IMG/VR virus record: IMGVR_UViG_3300025009_000111
Span: 1 to 60,390 of that record
Source: a virus
DNA length: 60,390 bases
Direction: 5' to 3' (one strand)
Part shown: positions 31,981 through 39,998 of the stretch, piece by piece
Layout: each line of letters starts with the position of its first letter
Position numbering within the stretch: the stretch's first letter is position 1
Notes under the pieces: model-generated
Database searches by the model: none
What the model saw: the letters and a program-made list of their open reading frames with translations, nothing else
Told to the model about the DNA's origin: nothing
Made by a program: the position numbers and the translations under genes

Positions 31981-32934
31981 ATGACGTATGAAGAATGGAC
32001 GCTGATGGGATCGGAACAGCGTATATCGAAGTTGATCCAGATGGATGCCAACATCGATTACCACGAAAGGTCACGCGGGGAAGCGGAGGAAAAAATCAAG
32101 GTAATGGAAGCACGGTGCGAGGAGTTGGAACGTGTTGTGATCGCAGTACGGGACGGAATGGAAGTGTATCCGCAGTGGGTCAAGCCCGTAGAAGTCCCGA
32201 AGGCGAAGGAGGAATCCAAGAAGACTTATTGTGCGCAGTGTGGTGTTCCCTTGAAAACGGGAGAAGATAGTTTGTGTACGGATTGCTGGTGCGTGAGTGA
32301 GGATTTAAATCAGGCAAAGGGGGAACCCATAAACGGCACTTGTGAGATGTGTGGAACCCCGATCAAAGGGTTGGGGGTGTGTGATAGGTGTTGGGACGAA
32401 ACTGAAAATGATAGGCAAGAAGAGGAGACTGACGATGATGCTGAGGAAGATCAAACGGAATCAAGTGAAGCTGGTGGGAATGTTCCGGCAAATGGTGAGG
32501 CACAGGCCCTTCAAGCAATGGTGGAACCGGAACGGGATCATGGTAGCAGTCCGGTTGTCCCAGCTCAAGAAGGACTTCCAGGCCCAGCAAGCACGCAAGG
32601 TGGCGGTGAGGTAATCCCCCATCCAATGGACCGTCCCGTAACGTTCCACCCGTACCCGGAGACGGAACCCCCGGTGGGACGAAGGATCATGGTGATCGGG
32701 TATACCGGCAATTTAGGAATGGATGAGTACTACGGGGAACATAGTTGGTGTTGGCACAGACCTTCTGCTGTAATGTACTGGGCTGATTGTATCAAAGTGG
32801 GATGTGTTACGGAAGCTCATCGAAACACTTTGTTGCACATGAAGATCGAACACGAAAAGCAGGAGTGGCAGAAGTACGTAAACAAGGTTCGGGGGATTCA
32901 GACCCCACAACCCAGTGTCGAAAGCGAGTGGTGA
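31981..32934 (+). CDS. Double zinc-ribbon protein with DUF551-like C-terminus
   Basis: A 317-residue protein. The N-terminal coiled coil is about 15-60. Two zinc ribbons follow: 'CAQCG...CTDC' (about 83-101) and 'CEMCG...CDRC' (about 121-138). Next comes an acidic and Gly/Pro-rich linker (about 145-215), then a domain with 'PPVGRRIMVIGY...HRPSAVMYWADC', which looks like DUF551. Inside the linker a second frame with its own ribosome site is open (32435-32614), so the linker may really be a separate overlapping gene. Function unknown. Confidence 0.6.
   Translation: MTYEEWTLMGSEQRISKLIQMDANIDYHERSRGEAEEKIKVMEARCEELERVVIAVRDGMEVYPQWVKPVEVPKAKEESKKTYCAQCGVPLKTGEDSLCTDCWCVSEDLNQAKGEPINGTCEMCGTPIKGLGVCDRCWDETENDRQEEETDDDAEEDQTESSEAGGNVPANGEAQALQAMVEPERDHGSSPVVPAQEGLPGPASTQGGGEVIPHPMDRPVTFHPYPETEPPVGRRIMVIGYTGNLGMDEYYGEHSWCWHRPSAVMYWADCIKVGCVTEAHRNTLLHMKIEHEKQEWQKYVNKVRGIQTPQPSVESEW
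32435..32614 (+). CDS. Possible nested 59-residue basic protein
   Basis: A frame inside the linker of the zinc-ribbon gene starts at ATG-ATG behind gaggag (7 bases) and encodes a basic helical protein ('MLRKIKRNQVKLVGMFRQMV', then 'FKQWWNRNGIMVAVRL'). Its composition is more protein-like than the low-complexity sequence of the long frame over the same bases. It could be a true overlapping gene or a sign that the long frame is a fusion of neighbouring genes. Confidence 0.45.
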   Translation: MMLRKIKRNQVKLVGMFRQMVRHRPFKQWWNRNGIMVAVRLSQLKKDFQAQQARKVAVR

Positions 32935-32939
32935 TACCC

Positions 32940-32949
32940 CCGTATAATA
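32940..32949 (+). promoter_or_regulatory. CCGTATAATA promoter motif of structural operon
   Basis: Plus-strand CCGTATAATA directly after the zinc-ribbon gene, about 265 bases before the portal gene. Transcription from here would produce the structured leader at 32955-33150 and then the head and tail operon, if the leader terminator is read through. Confidence 0.7.
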
Positions 32950-32970
32950 AGCCTGTAGGGGCTGACCCAT

Positions 32971-33048
32971 ATGAGTATCGGGTTGGGAAGTGTAGAAGCT
33001 AAAAAGGGCAGTAACAAGGCTGGAAAGCCAAAGGAGGACGGTATGTAG
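32971..33048 (+). CDS. 25-codon leader peptide candidate
   Basis: A short basic ORF (Gly, Lys, Ser rich, ending Gly-Met) that starts 21 bases after the promoter motif. Its ribosome site is weak (gggg about 10 bases upstream). Its last codon and stop are the ATG-TAG that lies behind the strong aaaggagg site. It may control translation or termination in the leader; it may also be chance. Confidence 0.35.
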   Translation: MSIGLGSVEAKKGSNKAGKPKEDGM

Positions 33049-33075
33049 GAAACCACACAACTGAATACTTACACC

Positions 33076-33150
33076 AAGCCCCCCGGATCTCACGGCCACG
33101 TAAAGAAGTGTGGTATCCCATGGACGGAGGATGGATGACGGGGGCTTTTC
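33076..33150 (+). terminator. Terminator-like hairpin before portal gene
   Basis: AAGCCCCCCG (33076-33085) pairs with CGGGGGCTT (33139-33147) and is followed by TTTTC. The loop is long (about 53 bases) and itself structured. It would end transcripts from the 32940 promoter unless relieved. Confidence 0.55.
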
Positions 33151-33214
33151 CATTCTAGGTTATATTAAGGCTTAGGATTGACCCCACATAACATAGAATA
33201 AAGGAGAACGTCCC

Positions 33215-34723
33215 ATGTCCAGAGGCGACAAACAGACCGTGATGAACGAAGATCCCACGCGGATGAAGATGTTGGAACTGGCCATATCTCGTATGGGATT
33301 AGGTTCCCTCTTAGGGCAGTCCTTCGGTGGCAAGCGGGATATGTACGTTTCCTGCGGGTGGGACAAGCTCCTCACTATCCAGCAGTACCAGGATCTGTAT
33401 GACCGGGGGGACATAGCCCAGACAATTGTCAATGCGTACCCGGATGGCACGTGGGAGGCTGATCCGGTGGTGAGGGAGGATAAGCCCGGATCTACCCGCA
33501 ACATCCCGTCAGCCCAGACGGAGTTTGAAACAGCGTGGGAGGAATTGACGGACGAACTGGAACTGAACACGTTCTTTCAGCGAGTTGACCGTCAGGCGGG
33601 TATCGGCCAATTCGGAGTGCTGCTAGTGGGGCTGGACGACGGACTAGACCCCAGTCAACCCGTGGTCAAGAAGGCGGGGGCGAGGATTACCTACTTACGG
33701 CCATTGAGTGAGGCGGGAATTAGTATTAGTCAGTGGGACAATGATATCCGAAGCCCCCGGTATGGTAAGCCCGTCCTGTACTCAATTCAACTTCAACAAC
33801 TGAACACCCAGAACGCCACTGTTGGGGAACCTTCTACCAGCATCATTGCCCACTACACACGCGTGTTGCATGTGGCCGATGGGCTTCAATCATCCCTGGT
33901 GCTGGGAACCCCCCGGCTTCAGGGCGTGTGGAATCGGTTGTTTGATGCACACAAGGTCTTGGGTTGTTCCGCTGAGATGTTCTGGCAGGGGGCGTTCAAG
34001 GGGTTCAGTTTGAATGTCAACCCGGAAGCAGAATTGACGGATTCAGACACGTTGAAGGCAAAGATGCAGGATTACATCCATGGGATTCAGCGGTATTTGA
34101 TAACCCAGGGAATCGACGTCAAGGAACTGGGCGGGGCAGTGGCCGATCCTCAATCTCATATCAATATTCAACTCCAGTTCATCAGCGCGTTTACGGGCAT
34201 CCCTATGCGAATCCTGCTGGGGAGTGAACGCGGGGAGTTGGCCAGCAGCCAGGACGAACGCGGTTGGCACCAGAAGCTCAAACGACGACGGTCCAAGTAT
34301 GCCACCCCGACGATTATCAAACCTTTTGCCCGTTTGTGTTGCAATGCAGGGGTGCTGCCGGAACCGCGCAAGGGGACGTTCTGGGTAGAGTGGCCGGAAG
34401 CCAACGAAATGGATGCGGCGGCAATGGCGTCCGTCGGGCTTCAGCGAACCCAGGCTATGGGGGCGTACATCAGTGGCGGGGTGAGTGGTTTGGTATCCCC
34501 CACGGACTTCTTGGTGCGTGTGTTGGGGTTTGAACGGTGGGAAGCGGAAGAGATGATTGCGGGAGCGGACGGGAACGCCATCAATCTGATCGCCGAAGAG
34601 CAGACACCTGAAGAACCCGTGGTGGAGGGGGAAACCCCGCCCCCGGAAGTCCCATCCAAGGAAGAGGAACCCCCGACAGAGGAACAGGGCACGCCGAAAC
34701 CCCCACGTAAGCGAGGCAAATAA
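33215..34723 (+). CDS. Portal protein (DUF1073 type)
   Basis: A 502-residue protein. The core 'DRGDIAQTIVNAYPDGTW', 'GIGQFGVLLVGLDDG' and 'FTGIPMRILLGSERGELASSQDE' segments match phage portal proteins of the DUF1073 family. Twelve copies would form the DNA entry channel and bind terminase. The C-terminal 45 residues are a Pro/Glu-rich tail. RBS aaaggag precedes. It is the first gene of the structural operon, followed by a hairpin and the MuF-type head protein. Confidence 0.9.
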   Translation: MSRGDKQTVMNEDPTRMKMLELAISRMGLGSLLGQSFGGKRDMYVSCGWDKLLTIQQYQDLYDRGDIAQTIVNAYPDGTWEADPVVREDKPGSTRNIPSAQTEFETAWEELTDELELNTFFQRVDRQAGIGQFGVLLVGLDDGLDPSQPVVKKAGARITYLRPLSEAGISISQWDNDIRSPRYGKPVLYSIQLQQLNTQNATVGEPSTSIIAHYTRVLHVADGLQSSLVLGTPRLQGVWNRLFDAHKVLGCSAEMFWQGAFKGFSLNVNPEAELTDSDTLKAKMQDYIHGIQRYLITQGIDVKELGGAVADPQSHINIQLQFISAFTGIPMRILLGSERGELASSQDERGWHQKLKRRRSKYATPTIIKPFARLCCNAGVLPEPRKGTFWVEWPEANEMDAAAMASVGLQRTQAMGAYISGGVSGLVSPTDFLVRVLGFERWEAEEMIAGADGNAINLIAEEQTPEEPVVEGETPPPEVPSKEEEPPTEEQGTPKPPRKRGK

Positions 34724-34737
34724 CGAGGAGAGAGTGG

Positions 34738-34765
34738 GGGGATACCTTCTACCAGGGGTATCCCC
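34738..34765 (+). terminator. Hairpin between portal and MuF-type gene
   Basis: GGGGATACC (34738-34746) pairs with GGTATCCCC (34757-34765), a perfect 9-bp stem with a ten-base loop. A weak T-containing stretch follows (TTCGACGTTT). It may be a partial terminator or RNA processing site that lowers expression of the downstream gene relative to portal. Confidence 0.6.
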
Positions 34766-34789
34766 TTCGACGTTTAAAAGGGCAGTAAT

Positions 34790-36154
34790 ATGGCCACATT
34801 GGCGAAGAAACTAGACCCGACGGACACCACGCTTATCCGTCGGCAGTTCATAGCGGAAGTCAACCGACGATTCACTCAATTGTCCAAGGCGATCACCGAC
34901 GCACTGGTGACGCAGGACATGCTTGGGCTGAAGGAGAAGGTCAACCCGCTGAAAATGTTGGCTCGTCCGGGTAACTTCCAGTTCAGTAGCAACCCGGAGA
35001 AGCATCAAGGGTTCATGGACTGGTTGAAGGAGCAGGAGACGTTCGACATCCTGGGTACGGTCAAGCCGGGGCCCACGGGGAAGTCCAGCCGATGGACGGA
35101 CGGGTATATTCAATCGGCGTATAAGAAATCAATCGCACAATCCTACAGCTTTTTCAAGGCCAACGAATCCAAGCTCAAGGAGGTGCAGCCTGACATCCCC
35201 GGACTGATTGGCCCTGACCCTCAGGCGTTCATCAATCACTCCATGCTACTCCCGATTCACAAGGATGCCGTGGAGATGCTTTACACCCGGACGTACAGTG
35301 ATTTGAAGGGTATAACGAATGTCATGGACGCAGGGATCAGTCGTGTGTTGTCACAGGGGATAAGCGAGGGGCAAAACCCCAACGTATTGGCACGGAAGAT
35401 GCGGGACACGGTAAGTGGAATTGGAATTGCACGGGCAAGGATGATTGCTCGTACCGAAGTGATTCGTGCACATGCTGAATCGAAGCTGAACACGTTCCAG
35501 GCGTTGGGGTTGGAGGACGTGGAGGTGGAAGCGGAGTGGAGCACTGCGGACGATGAGCGGGTGTGCCCTAAGTGTCACGCTATGGAGGGGAAGGTGTTCA
35601 CGTTGGCGGGCGCAAGGGAAATGCTTCCCCTCCACCCCAACTGCCGTTGCACCTGGATTCCGCACTTGCCTGATCTGTCCGAAGAAAAGCCGGAAGAACC
35701 AGTGAAGGAACCGGAAACGGACGTGGAGGAGGGAATCCCGGAGGAGGAAATGGGAATTCCCGAAGTCGAATGGACAATGCCGGAAAGGGCACGTAGGTCG
35801 GGAGATAAAGTTGTGTGGGTTGACGTGGAAGCCTTTGACCGTCTGTGGAAGAAAGACCCTGAGATGTACGTAGCCCCCGGTGGGGTTGGTGGGATAAAGG
35901 GACGGTATGAACGGTTCGGTAAATTCCTGGAGACGGGGGAATCCGTTATCATGTCCGAAGTTGGGGTATCCCCCCGGACGGGCACTATTGAATTTACGAA
36001 TGGTCGGCACCGGTTTGCGTACTTGAGGGATCATGGGGTAAAGACAATTCCGATCAGCATGGACAAGAGCATGATGAAGCTCGCAAAGAAGACAGAGATC
36101 ATCGTCAAGGCACCAAAGAACAAAAAGATGGGTACTATATTAACCACTAAGTGA
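34790..36154 (+). CDS. MuF/SPP1 gp7-like head morphogenesis protein with C-terminal extra domain
   Basis: A 454-residue protein. The MuF domain covers about 130-290, with 'ARMIARTEVIRAHAESKLNTFQALG' then 'CPKCHAMEGKVFTL' and 'PLHPNCRCTW', the zinc-type core of SPP1 gp7/Mu gpF head proteins. After an acidic linker (300-330), residues 335-454 form a separate domain with 'YVAPGGVGG' and 'FTNGRHRFAYLRDHGVKTIPI'. MuF proteins often carry C-terminal effector or toxin domains; whether this one is such is unknown. Minor capsid component delivered with the head. Confidence 0.88.
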   Translation: MATLAKKLDPTDTTLIRRQFIAEVNRRFTQLSKAITDALVTQDMLGLKEKVNPLKMLARPGNFQFSSNPEKHQGFMDWLKEQETFDILGTVKPGPTGKSSRWTDGYIQSAYKKSIAQSYSFFKANESKLKEVQPDIPGLIGPDPQAFINHSMLLPIHKDAVEMLYTRTYSDLKGITNVMDAGISRVLSQGISEGQNPNVLARKMRDTVSGIGIARARMIARTEVIRAHAESKLNTFQALGLEDVEVEAEWSTADDERVCPKCHAMEGKVFTLAGAREMLPLHPNCRCTWIPHLPDLSEEKPEEPVKEPETDVEEGIPEEEMGIPEVEWTMPERARRSGDKVVWVDVEAFDRLWKKDPEMYVAPGGVGGIKGRYERFGKFLETGESVIMSEVGVSPRTGTIEFTNGRHRFAYLRDHGVKTIPISMDKSMMKLAKKTEIIVKAPKNKKMGTILTTK

Positions 36155-36190
36155 TTGAACCGTCAACCCAAAAGTGAAGGAGATGAGACG

Positions 36191-37792
36191 ATGCCACGAG
36201 GAGATAGTGTTATCAATGGTGGACCCGGAAGCGGAAACTTTGGACACGCGGGAATCCCTGGTCAGGTGGGAGGTAGTGCCGGTGTGGAGGGGGGAAGCAA
36301 AGAGCGTTTTAAACAGGCGTTAGAAGAATTTAAGGAGATCATCGGGGGTATCAATAAAGAGGAAGCCAAGATGGGGACTACGGGAGCATTACAGAAAAGT
36401 GCAGTACCAATTTGGGACACCCTTTACAAAAAGTATCGGCTGGATGAGGAAGATTCTAAAAAGTCCAATCAAGCACCGTCCGGCTTCTACGCAATCAAGA
36501 CGAACGTCAGTCCGTTGGTTCGGAACGAAACACTGGATGGACGTTCGTACCTAGTCTTCCCCGCTATCCTGATCAACGAGGGAGTGCACAATGGATCGCA
36601 AGGGCCACTGTTCTACCCCGCCAAAGCGTTGCAGTCCACCGTGGAAAGCTGGAACCACAAACCCGTCCTGGTCTACCACCCCGAATTGAATGGCAAGCCT
36701 TGCGGATCGTGCAACCCCAAGGTGCTGGAAGCCCAGAAGGTTGGTTTTTTAATGAATGCAGAGTGGGTGCCGGAAGGGAACAAGCTGCGGTCGGACGTGT
36801 GGCTGGACGTGGAGAAGTGCAAGACGGTAAGCCAACCCGTGCTGGATAAGATCCAATTGAACCAGATGATCGAAGTGTCCACCGGACTGTACACGGACGA
36901 CAAGCCTGTGGAAAACGCTGAAGGGGAAGCCGTGTTCAACGGCAAGAAGTACCGGAAGATTACAACCAACCATCGTCCCGATCACCTCGCACTGTTGCCG
37001 GATCGCAAGGGGGCATGTTCGATTGCGGATGGGGCAGGAGCACCCAGGCTGAACGAGGAGAACTCTGAAGTAGAAGAGGAAGCGGAAGACGGGGTGAAGC
37101 AGGTGAAGGAAAAGACCAAGGGCAAGAAACCCGCCTTCAACGAATTGTCCCACGACGAAGTTCGTTGTGCCATCCGGGAAGCGGTCCAGGCCAAGTACCC
37201 CTCCAATTCCCCGATGGGTGGGATGGTTCCGCGTCCATACGTTATGGAAGTGTACCCCGACTATTGCATTTTCGAAGTGGGTGGAATCGAGGTTGGAGGA
37301 AAATCTACCAATCTCTGGAAACAGGGGTATATATTAGATCAAGAATCGGACACAGTTGAGTTGGATGGTGAACCGGAACAAGTGCAACGCAAAGTCACAT
37401 ATGAACCAGTAACCCTGAACCAGGAAGCAGAGGAGAAGCAGAACATGGCCGATGAAAAGAAAGTCGAAATCCCCGCAATCGTGGAGAAGCCTGCCCCGAC
37501 CTTCAACGAATTGTTGAATGCAGCACCGGCTGAGATTCGCGAAAGCATCGAGCAGGGCACCAAGATGGTCAAGGCCAAACGTGCGGAATTTTCCGCCACG
37601 ATCAAGGCCAACAGCAAGAACAAGTTCACTGACGAACAGTTGAACGCAATGCCGTTCGAGACGCTGGACACGATTGCCGCGATGGCCGTGGTTCCGACGT
37701 TTGCGGGTCAGGGCGGGGAAGTCAAAGCCCCCAAGGCCAACGAAGCGAAGATTGCCCCGTTGCCATTGCCCGACTACAGCCCCAAGAAGTAA
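36191..37792 (+). CDS. Prohead protease/scaffold (DUF2213-like)
   Basis: A 533-residue protein. It starts with 'INGGPGSGNFGHAGIPG', a repeated hallmark in phage head-gene N-termini. The middle (about 90-280) has 'VFPAILINEG', 'HKPVLVYHP' and 'HLALLPDRKGAC', the DUF2213 core with its conserved His and Ser/Thr candidates for a protease. The C-terminal 130 residues are charged, scaffold-like. Start 36191 has aaggag 8 bases upstream. It would mature the prohead with the capsid protein downstream. Confidence 0.82.
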   Translation: MPRGDSVINGGPGSGNFGHAGIPGQVGGSAGVEGGSKERFKQALEEFKEIIGGINKEEAKMGTTGALQKSAVPIWDTLYKKYRLDEEDSKKSNQAPSGFYAIKTNVSPLVRNETLDGRSYLVFPAILINEGVHNGSQGPLFYPAKALQSTVESWNHKPVLVYHPELNGKPCGSCNPKVLEAQKVGFLMNAEWVPEGNKLRSDVWLDVEKCKTVSQPVLDKIQLNQMIEVSTGLYTDDKPVENAEGEAVFNGKKYRKITTNHRPDHLALLPDRKGACSIADGAGAPRLNEENSEVEEEAEDGVKQVKEKTKGKKPAFNELSHDEVRCAIREAVQAKYPSNSPMGGMVPRPYVMEVYPDYCIFEVGGIEVGGKSTNLWKQGYILDQESDTVELDGEPEQVQRKVTYEPVTLNQEAEEKQNMADEKKVEIPAIVEKPAPTFNELLNAAPAEIRESIEQGTKMVKAKRAEFSATIKANSKNKFTDEQLNAMPFETLDTIAAMAVVPTFAGQGGEVKAPKANEAKIAPLPLPDYSPKK

Positions 37793-37851
37793 CCCCAACA
37801 CCATTTGACCATAGGTTGAAGTAACAGGAACAAGAACAGGAGTAAAGAAAC

Positions 37852-38328
37852 ATGAGCGTTACGAACACCAGCTACATTTTCAAGATCGCGCTGGACACCC
37901 CGGCCCACGTGATGGAACGTCTGTGTGCAAGCACAATCCTCCCCGGCATGCTGATCGAAGCTTATGCTGACACGACCGAGAAAGTCCGTGCCCACAGCAC
38001 TGCTAATGGCCCGGCTGAAGCCATGTTCGCCCTTGAGAACAGTCTCCAAGGCGAAGGCATCACGGATGCGTACACGACCGGCGACCGTGTGACCTGCGGC
38101 GTTTTCAACAAGGGCGACCGTGTGTACTGCCGTATTGCCAACGGCGTCAATTGCGCTATCGGCTCCAAGCTCGTCAGCAATGGTGACGGGTACATGAAGC
38201 TGTACGTTCAGGAAGCGTCTGCTGCAGTCGTTCCGGTTCACCCCATTCTCCAGTCTGAACAGGCCGTGGACATGAGTGGTTCTTCCGGCGTAGACCCCGA
38301 CGGGTTCTGCATTGCTCGCGTGATCTAA
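37852..38328 (+). CDS. Capsid decoration/minor head protein
   Basis: A 158-residue beta-rich protein placed between protease and major capsid genes, the usual position of head decoration proteins. 'GDRVTCGVFNKGDRVYCRIANG' resembles the short beta barrel of such stabilising proteins. A strong aaggag ribosome site suggests high expression. Assignment is mostly from position. Confidence 0.65.
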   Translation: MSVTNTSYIFKIALDTPAHVMERLCASTILPGMLIEAYADTTEKVRAHSTANGPAEAMFALENSLQGEGITDAYTTGDRVTCGVFNKGDRVYCRIANGVNCAIGSKLVSNGDGYMKLYVQEASAAVVPVHPILQSEQAVDMSGSSGVDPDGFCIARVI

Positions 38329-38384
38329 CCCCGACACAATTCATCAGGACCTAATAGGAAACAAGGAACAAGGAGACGAAGACA

Positions 38385-39458
38385 ATGGGTAACGAAGCGG
38401 CAGTACAGATTGAAATGATCAACAACGGTGGTCCCATCGCGGATCTGCTGTTGAAAAACAACATGAACGTGAACGCCCTGCGTCCGTTCGTGGCGGAAGA
38501 TGGACGCAGTTACATCAATTGCGTGAACAACGACGGTTCTTTGGGCACCCAGCCAGTCACCAACGCCACCCTCCGTAAGGATGAGTGGATTCTGTTGGAC
38601 AAGGTTGTAACCCAGGCGGCAACTCAGCGTCAGCGCGTGGTTGCGTCCCTTCGCAATCGTGGGCTGACGTTCCCCCTGCCCAACGGGATGAACCACACCA
38701 TCCTCCAGTACCAGAACCAGAGCGATACGAGTGCGGCACAGGTCACAATGGATGCCATCACTAAGGGAACTGCTGACAGACCGCAGTTCGATCTGACGTC
38801 CCTCCCGCTCCCCCTGGTCACGAAGGACTTCGACTTCACCGCTCGTGAGCTGGCCACGTCCCGTAACATGGGACTTCCGCTGGACACGATGCAAGCGGCA
38901 GTCAGTTCCCGTCGGTGCATGGAAATGGTTGAACAGATGATCACCGGCACGGCCACAGCACTGGCCTTCGGTGGTGGCACGGTTTTCGGGCTGACGAACT
39001 ACACTTACCGGCACACCAAGTCCCTGGTGAGCTGGCTGGGTAGCACCAAAACCACCGTCCAAATCATCACCGACGTCCTTGCCATGAAGCAGACGTTGAT
39101 CTCGGATCGGATGTTCGGCCCGTATGCGCTGTACGTTTCCAGCGACTACGAAACCCTGCTGGACAAGGATTACCTCCCCAGCACCACGACCCCGACCTCC
39201 AGCGACACCCTCCGCTCCCGCTTGCTCAAGATCGACGGGATTGCGGAAGTGACCACGCTGGACTTCCTGGGCACAGAGACGGTCATCCTGGTGCAGTTGA
39301 CCAATGACTGTATCGAACTGATCGATGGGTTCATGCCGACCCTGATCCAGTGGCAGCCGGAACCGATGCGGTACTGCTTCAAGATCATCACGCTGCTGGT
39401 TCCCCGCATCCGATCCGACTACAACAATCGGTGCGGAATCGTTCATGCTGCGGTCTAG
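38385..39458 (+). CDS. Major capsid protein
   Basis: A 357-residue protein with strong ribosome site. The sequence 'WILLDKVVTQAATQRQRVVASL' followed by 'NGMNHTILQYQNQSD' and the C-terminal beta region 'LVQLTNDCIELIDGFMPTLIQW' fit HK97-fold capsid proteins of this portal/MuF gene set. It is followed by two hairpins, the second a strong terminator, as expected for the most abundant product. Confidence 0.85.
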   Translation: MGNEAAVQIEMINNGGPIADLLLKNNMNVNALRPFVAEDGRSYINCVNNDGSLGTQPVTNATLRKDEWILLDKVVTQAATQRQRVVASLRNRGLTFPLPNGMNHTILQYQNQSDTSAAQVTMDAITKGTADRPQFDLTSLPLPLVTKDFDFTARELATSRNMGLPLDTMQAAVSSRRCMEMVEQMITGTATALAFGGGTVFGLTNYTYRHTKSLVSWLGSTKTTVQIITDVLAMKQTLISDRMFGPYALYVSSDYETLLDKDYLPSTTTPTSSDTLRSRLLKIDGIAEVTTLDFLGTETVILVQLTNDCIELIDGFMPTLIQWQPEPMRYCFKIITLLVPRIRSDYNNRCGIVHAAV

Positions 39459-39478
39459 GATTACGTGGGCACGTAATC
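39459..39478 (+). terminator. Hairpin after capsid gene
   Basis: GATTACGTG pairs with CACGTAATC (9 bp, two-base turn), starting right after the capsid stop codon. It may stabilise the capsid mRNA end. Confidence 0.6.
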
Positions 39479-39493
39479 GCTGAGTTGGTTGGA

Positions 39494-39537
39494 AGCGGGT
39501 ACGGAATAGCCCTTAGAATTCCGTACCCGCTTTTTCA
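39494..39537 (+). terminator. Strong rho-independent terminator after capsid gene
   Basis: AGCGGGTACGGAAT (39494-39507) pairs perfectly with ATTCCGTACCCGCT (39518-39531), 14 bp, followed by TTTTTC. It separates high-level capsid expression from the genes downstream. Confidence 0.93.
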
Positions 39538-39570
39538 TTTCTGAGGGAAATTGATCAACAGGAGAGAAAC

Positions 39571-39993
39571 ATGAAGCGGTTCCAGGTTACTAATGGGCAT
39601 CACACGGACATCGATGGAAAACAGTACCGCAAGGGGGATATCATTGAGTCTGAACGCGATTTGGACACGGAGTGGGCGGGAAGGTTCAAGAGCGTTGGGG
39701 AAACGGTCAAAGAAAACCCCAGTATTCCCGCAGTTTTGAAGGACGAAGACTCCACCCCAGGTACTATTACGGTTTCCACCGCCGAAACGCAGAAACCCCA
39801 GGCTATCCCGCTAGTTTCCAGACGGAGACGGGATGAACCGGCTAAGATGGAAACTACCCTTCCCCGATTCGTGACAAAAAAGGGTGCCGCTGGTACGTGG
39901 AACGTGATTAACACGTCCACAAACGTCACGATGAATTCCCGCCGATTGTCAAAGGCTGAAGCGGAAGCCCTTGTCAAGTCCCTAACCGTCTAA
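39571..39993 (+). CDS. Small head protein of unknown function
   Basis: A 140-residue protein. The N-terminal 45 residues ('FQVTNGHHTDIDGKQYRKGDIIES') look like a small beta domain found next to capsid genes. Residues 60-95 are a Thr/Pro and Arg-rich linker, and a second small domain ends the protein ('GTWNVINTSTNVTMNSRRLSKAEAEALVKSL'). It may be a head-closure or decoration protein. RBS aggagag. Confidence 0.6.
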   Translation: MKRFQVTNGHHTDIDGKQYRKGDIIESERDLDTEWAGRFKSVGETVKENPSIPAVLKDEDSTPGTITVSTAETQKPQAIPLVSRRRRDEPAKMETTLPRFVTKKGAAGTWNVINTSTNVTMNSRRLSKAEAEALVKSLTV

Positions 39994-39998
39994 CCCTA

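Larger units (their letters stand above)
32955..33150 (+). ncRNA. Structured leader RNA or small RNA
   Basis: The stretch between the promoter motif and a terminator-like hairpin. It contains a 25-codon ORF (32971-33048) and a strong ribosome site aaaggagg followed by ATG-TAG (start-stop). ACCACAC (33052-33058) can pair with GTGTGGT (33108-33114). AAGCCCCC (33076-33083) can pair with GGGGGCTT (33140-33147) before TTTTC. The two stems interleave (A-B-A'-B'), a pseudoknot arrangement or two alternative states. Either a stable small RNA or an attenuation-type leader for the structural genes is inferred. Confidence 0.55.
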
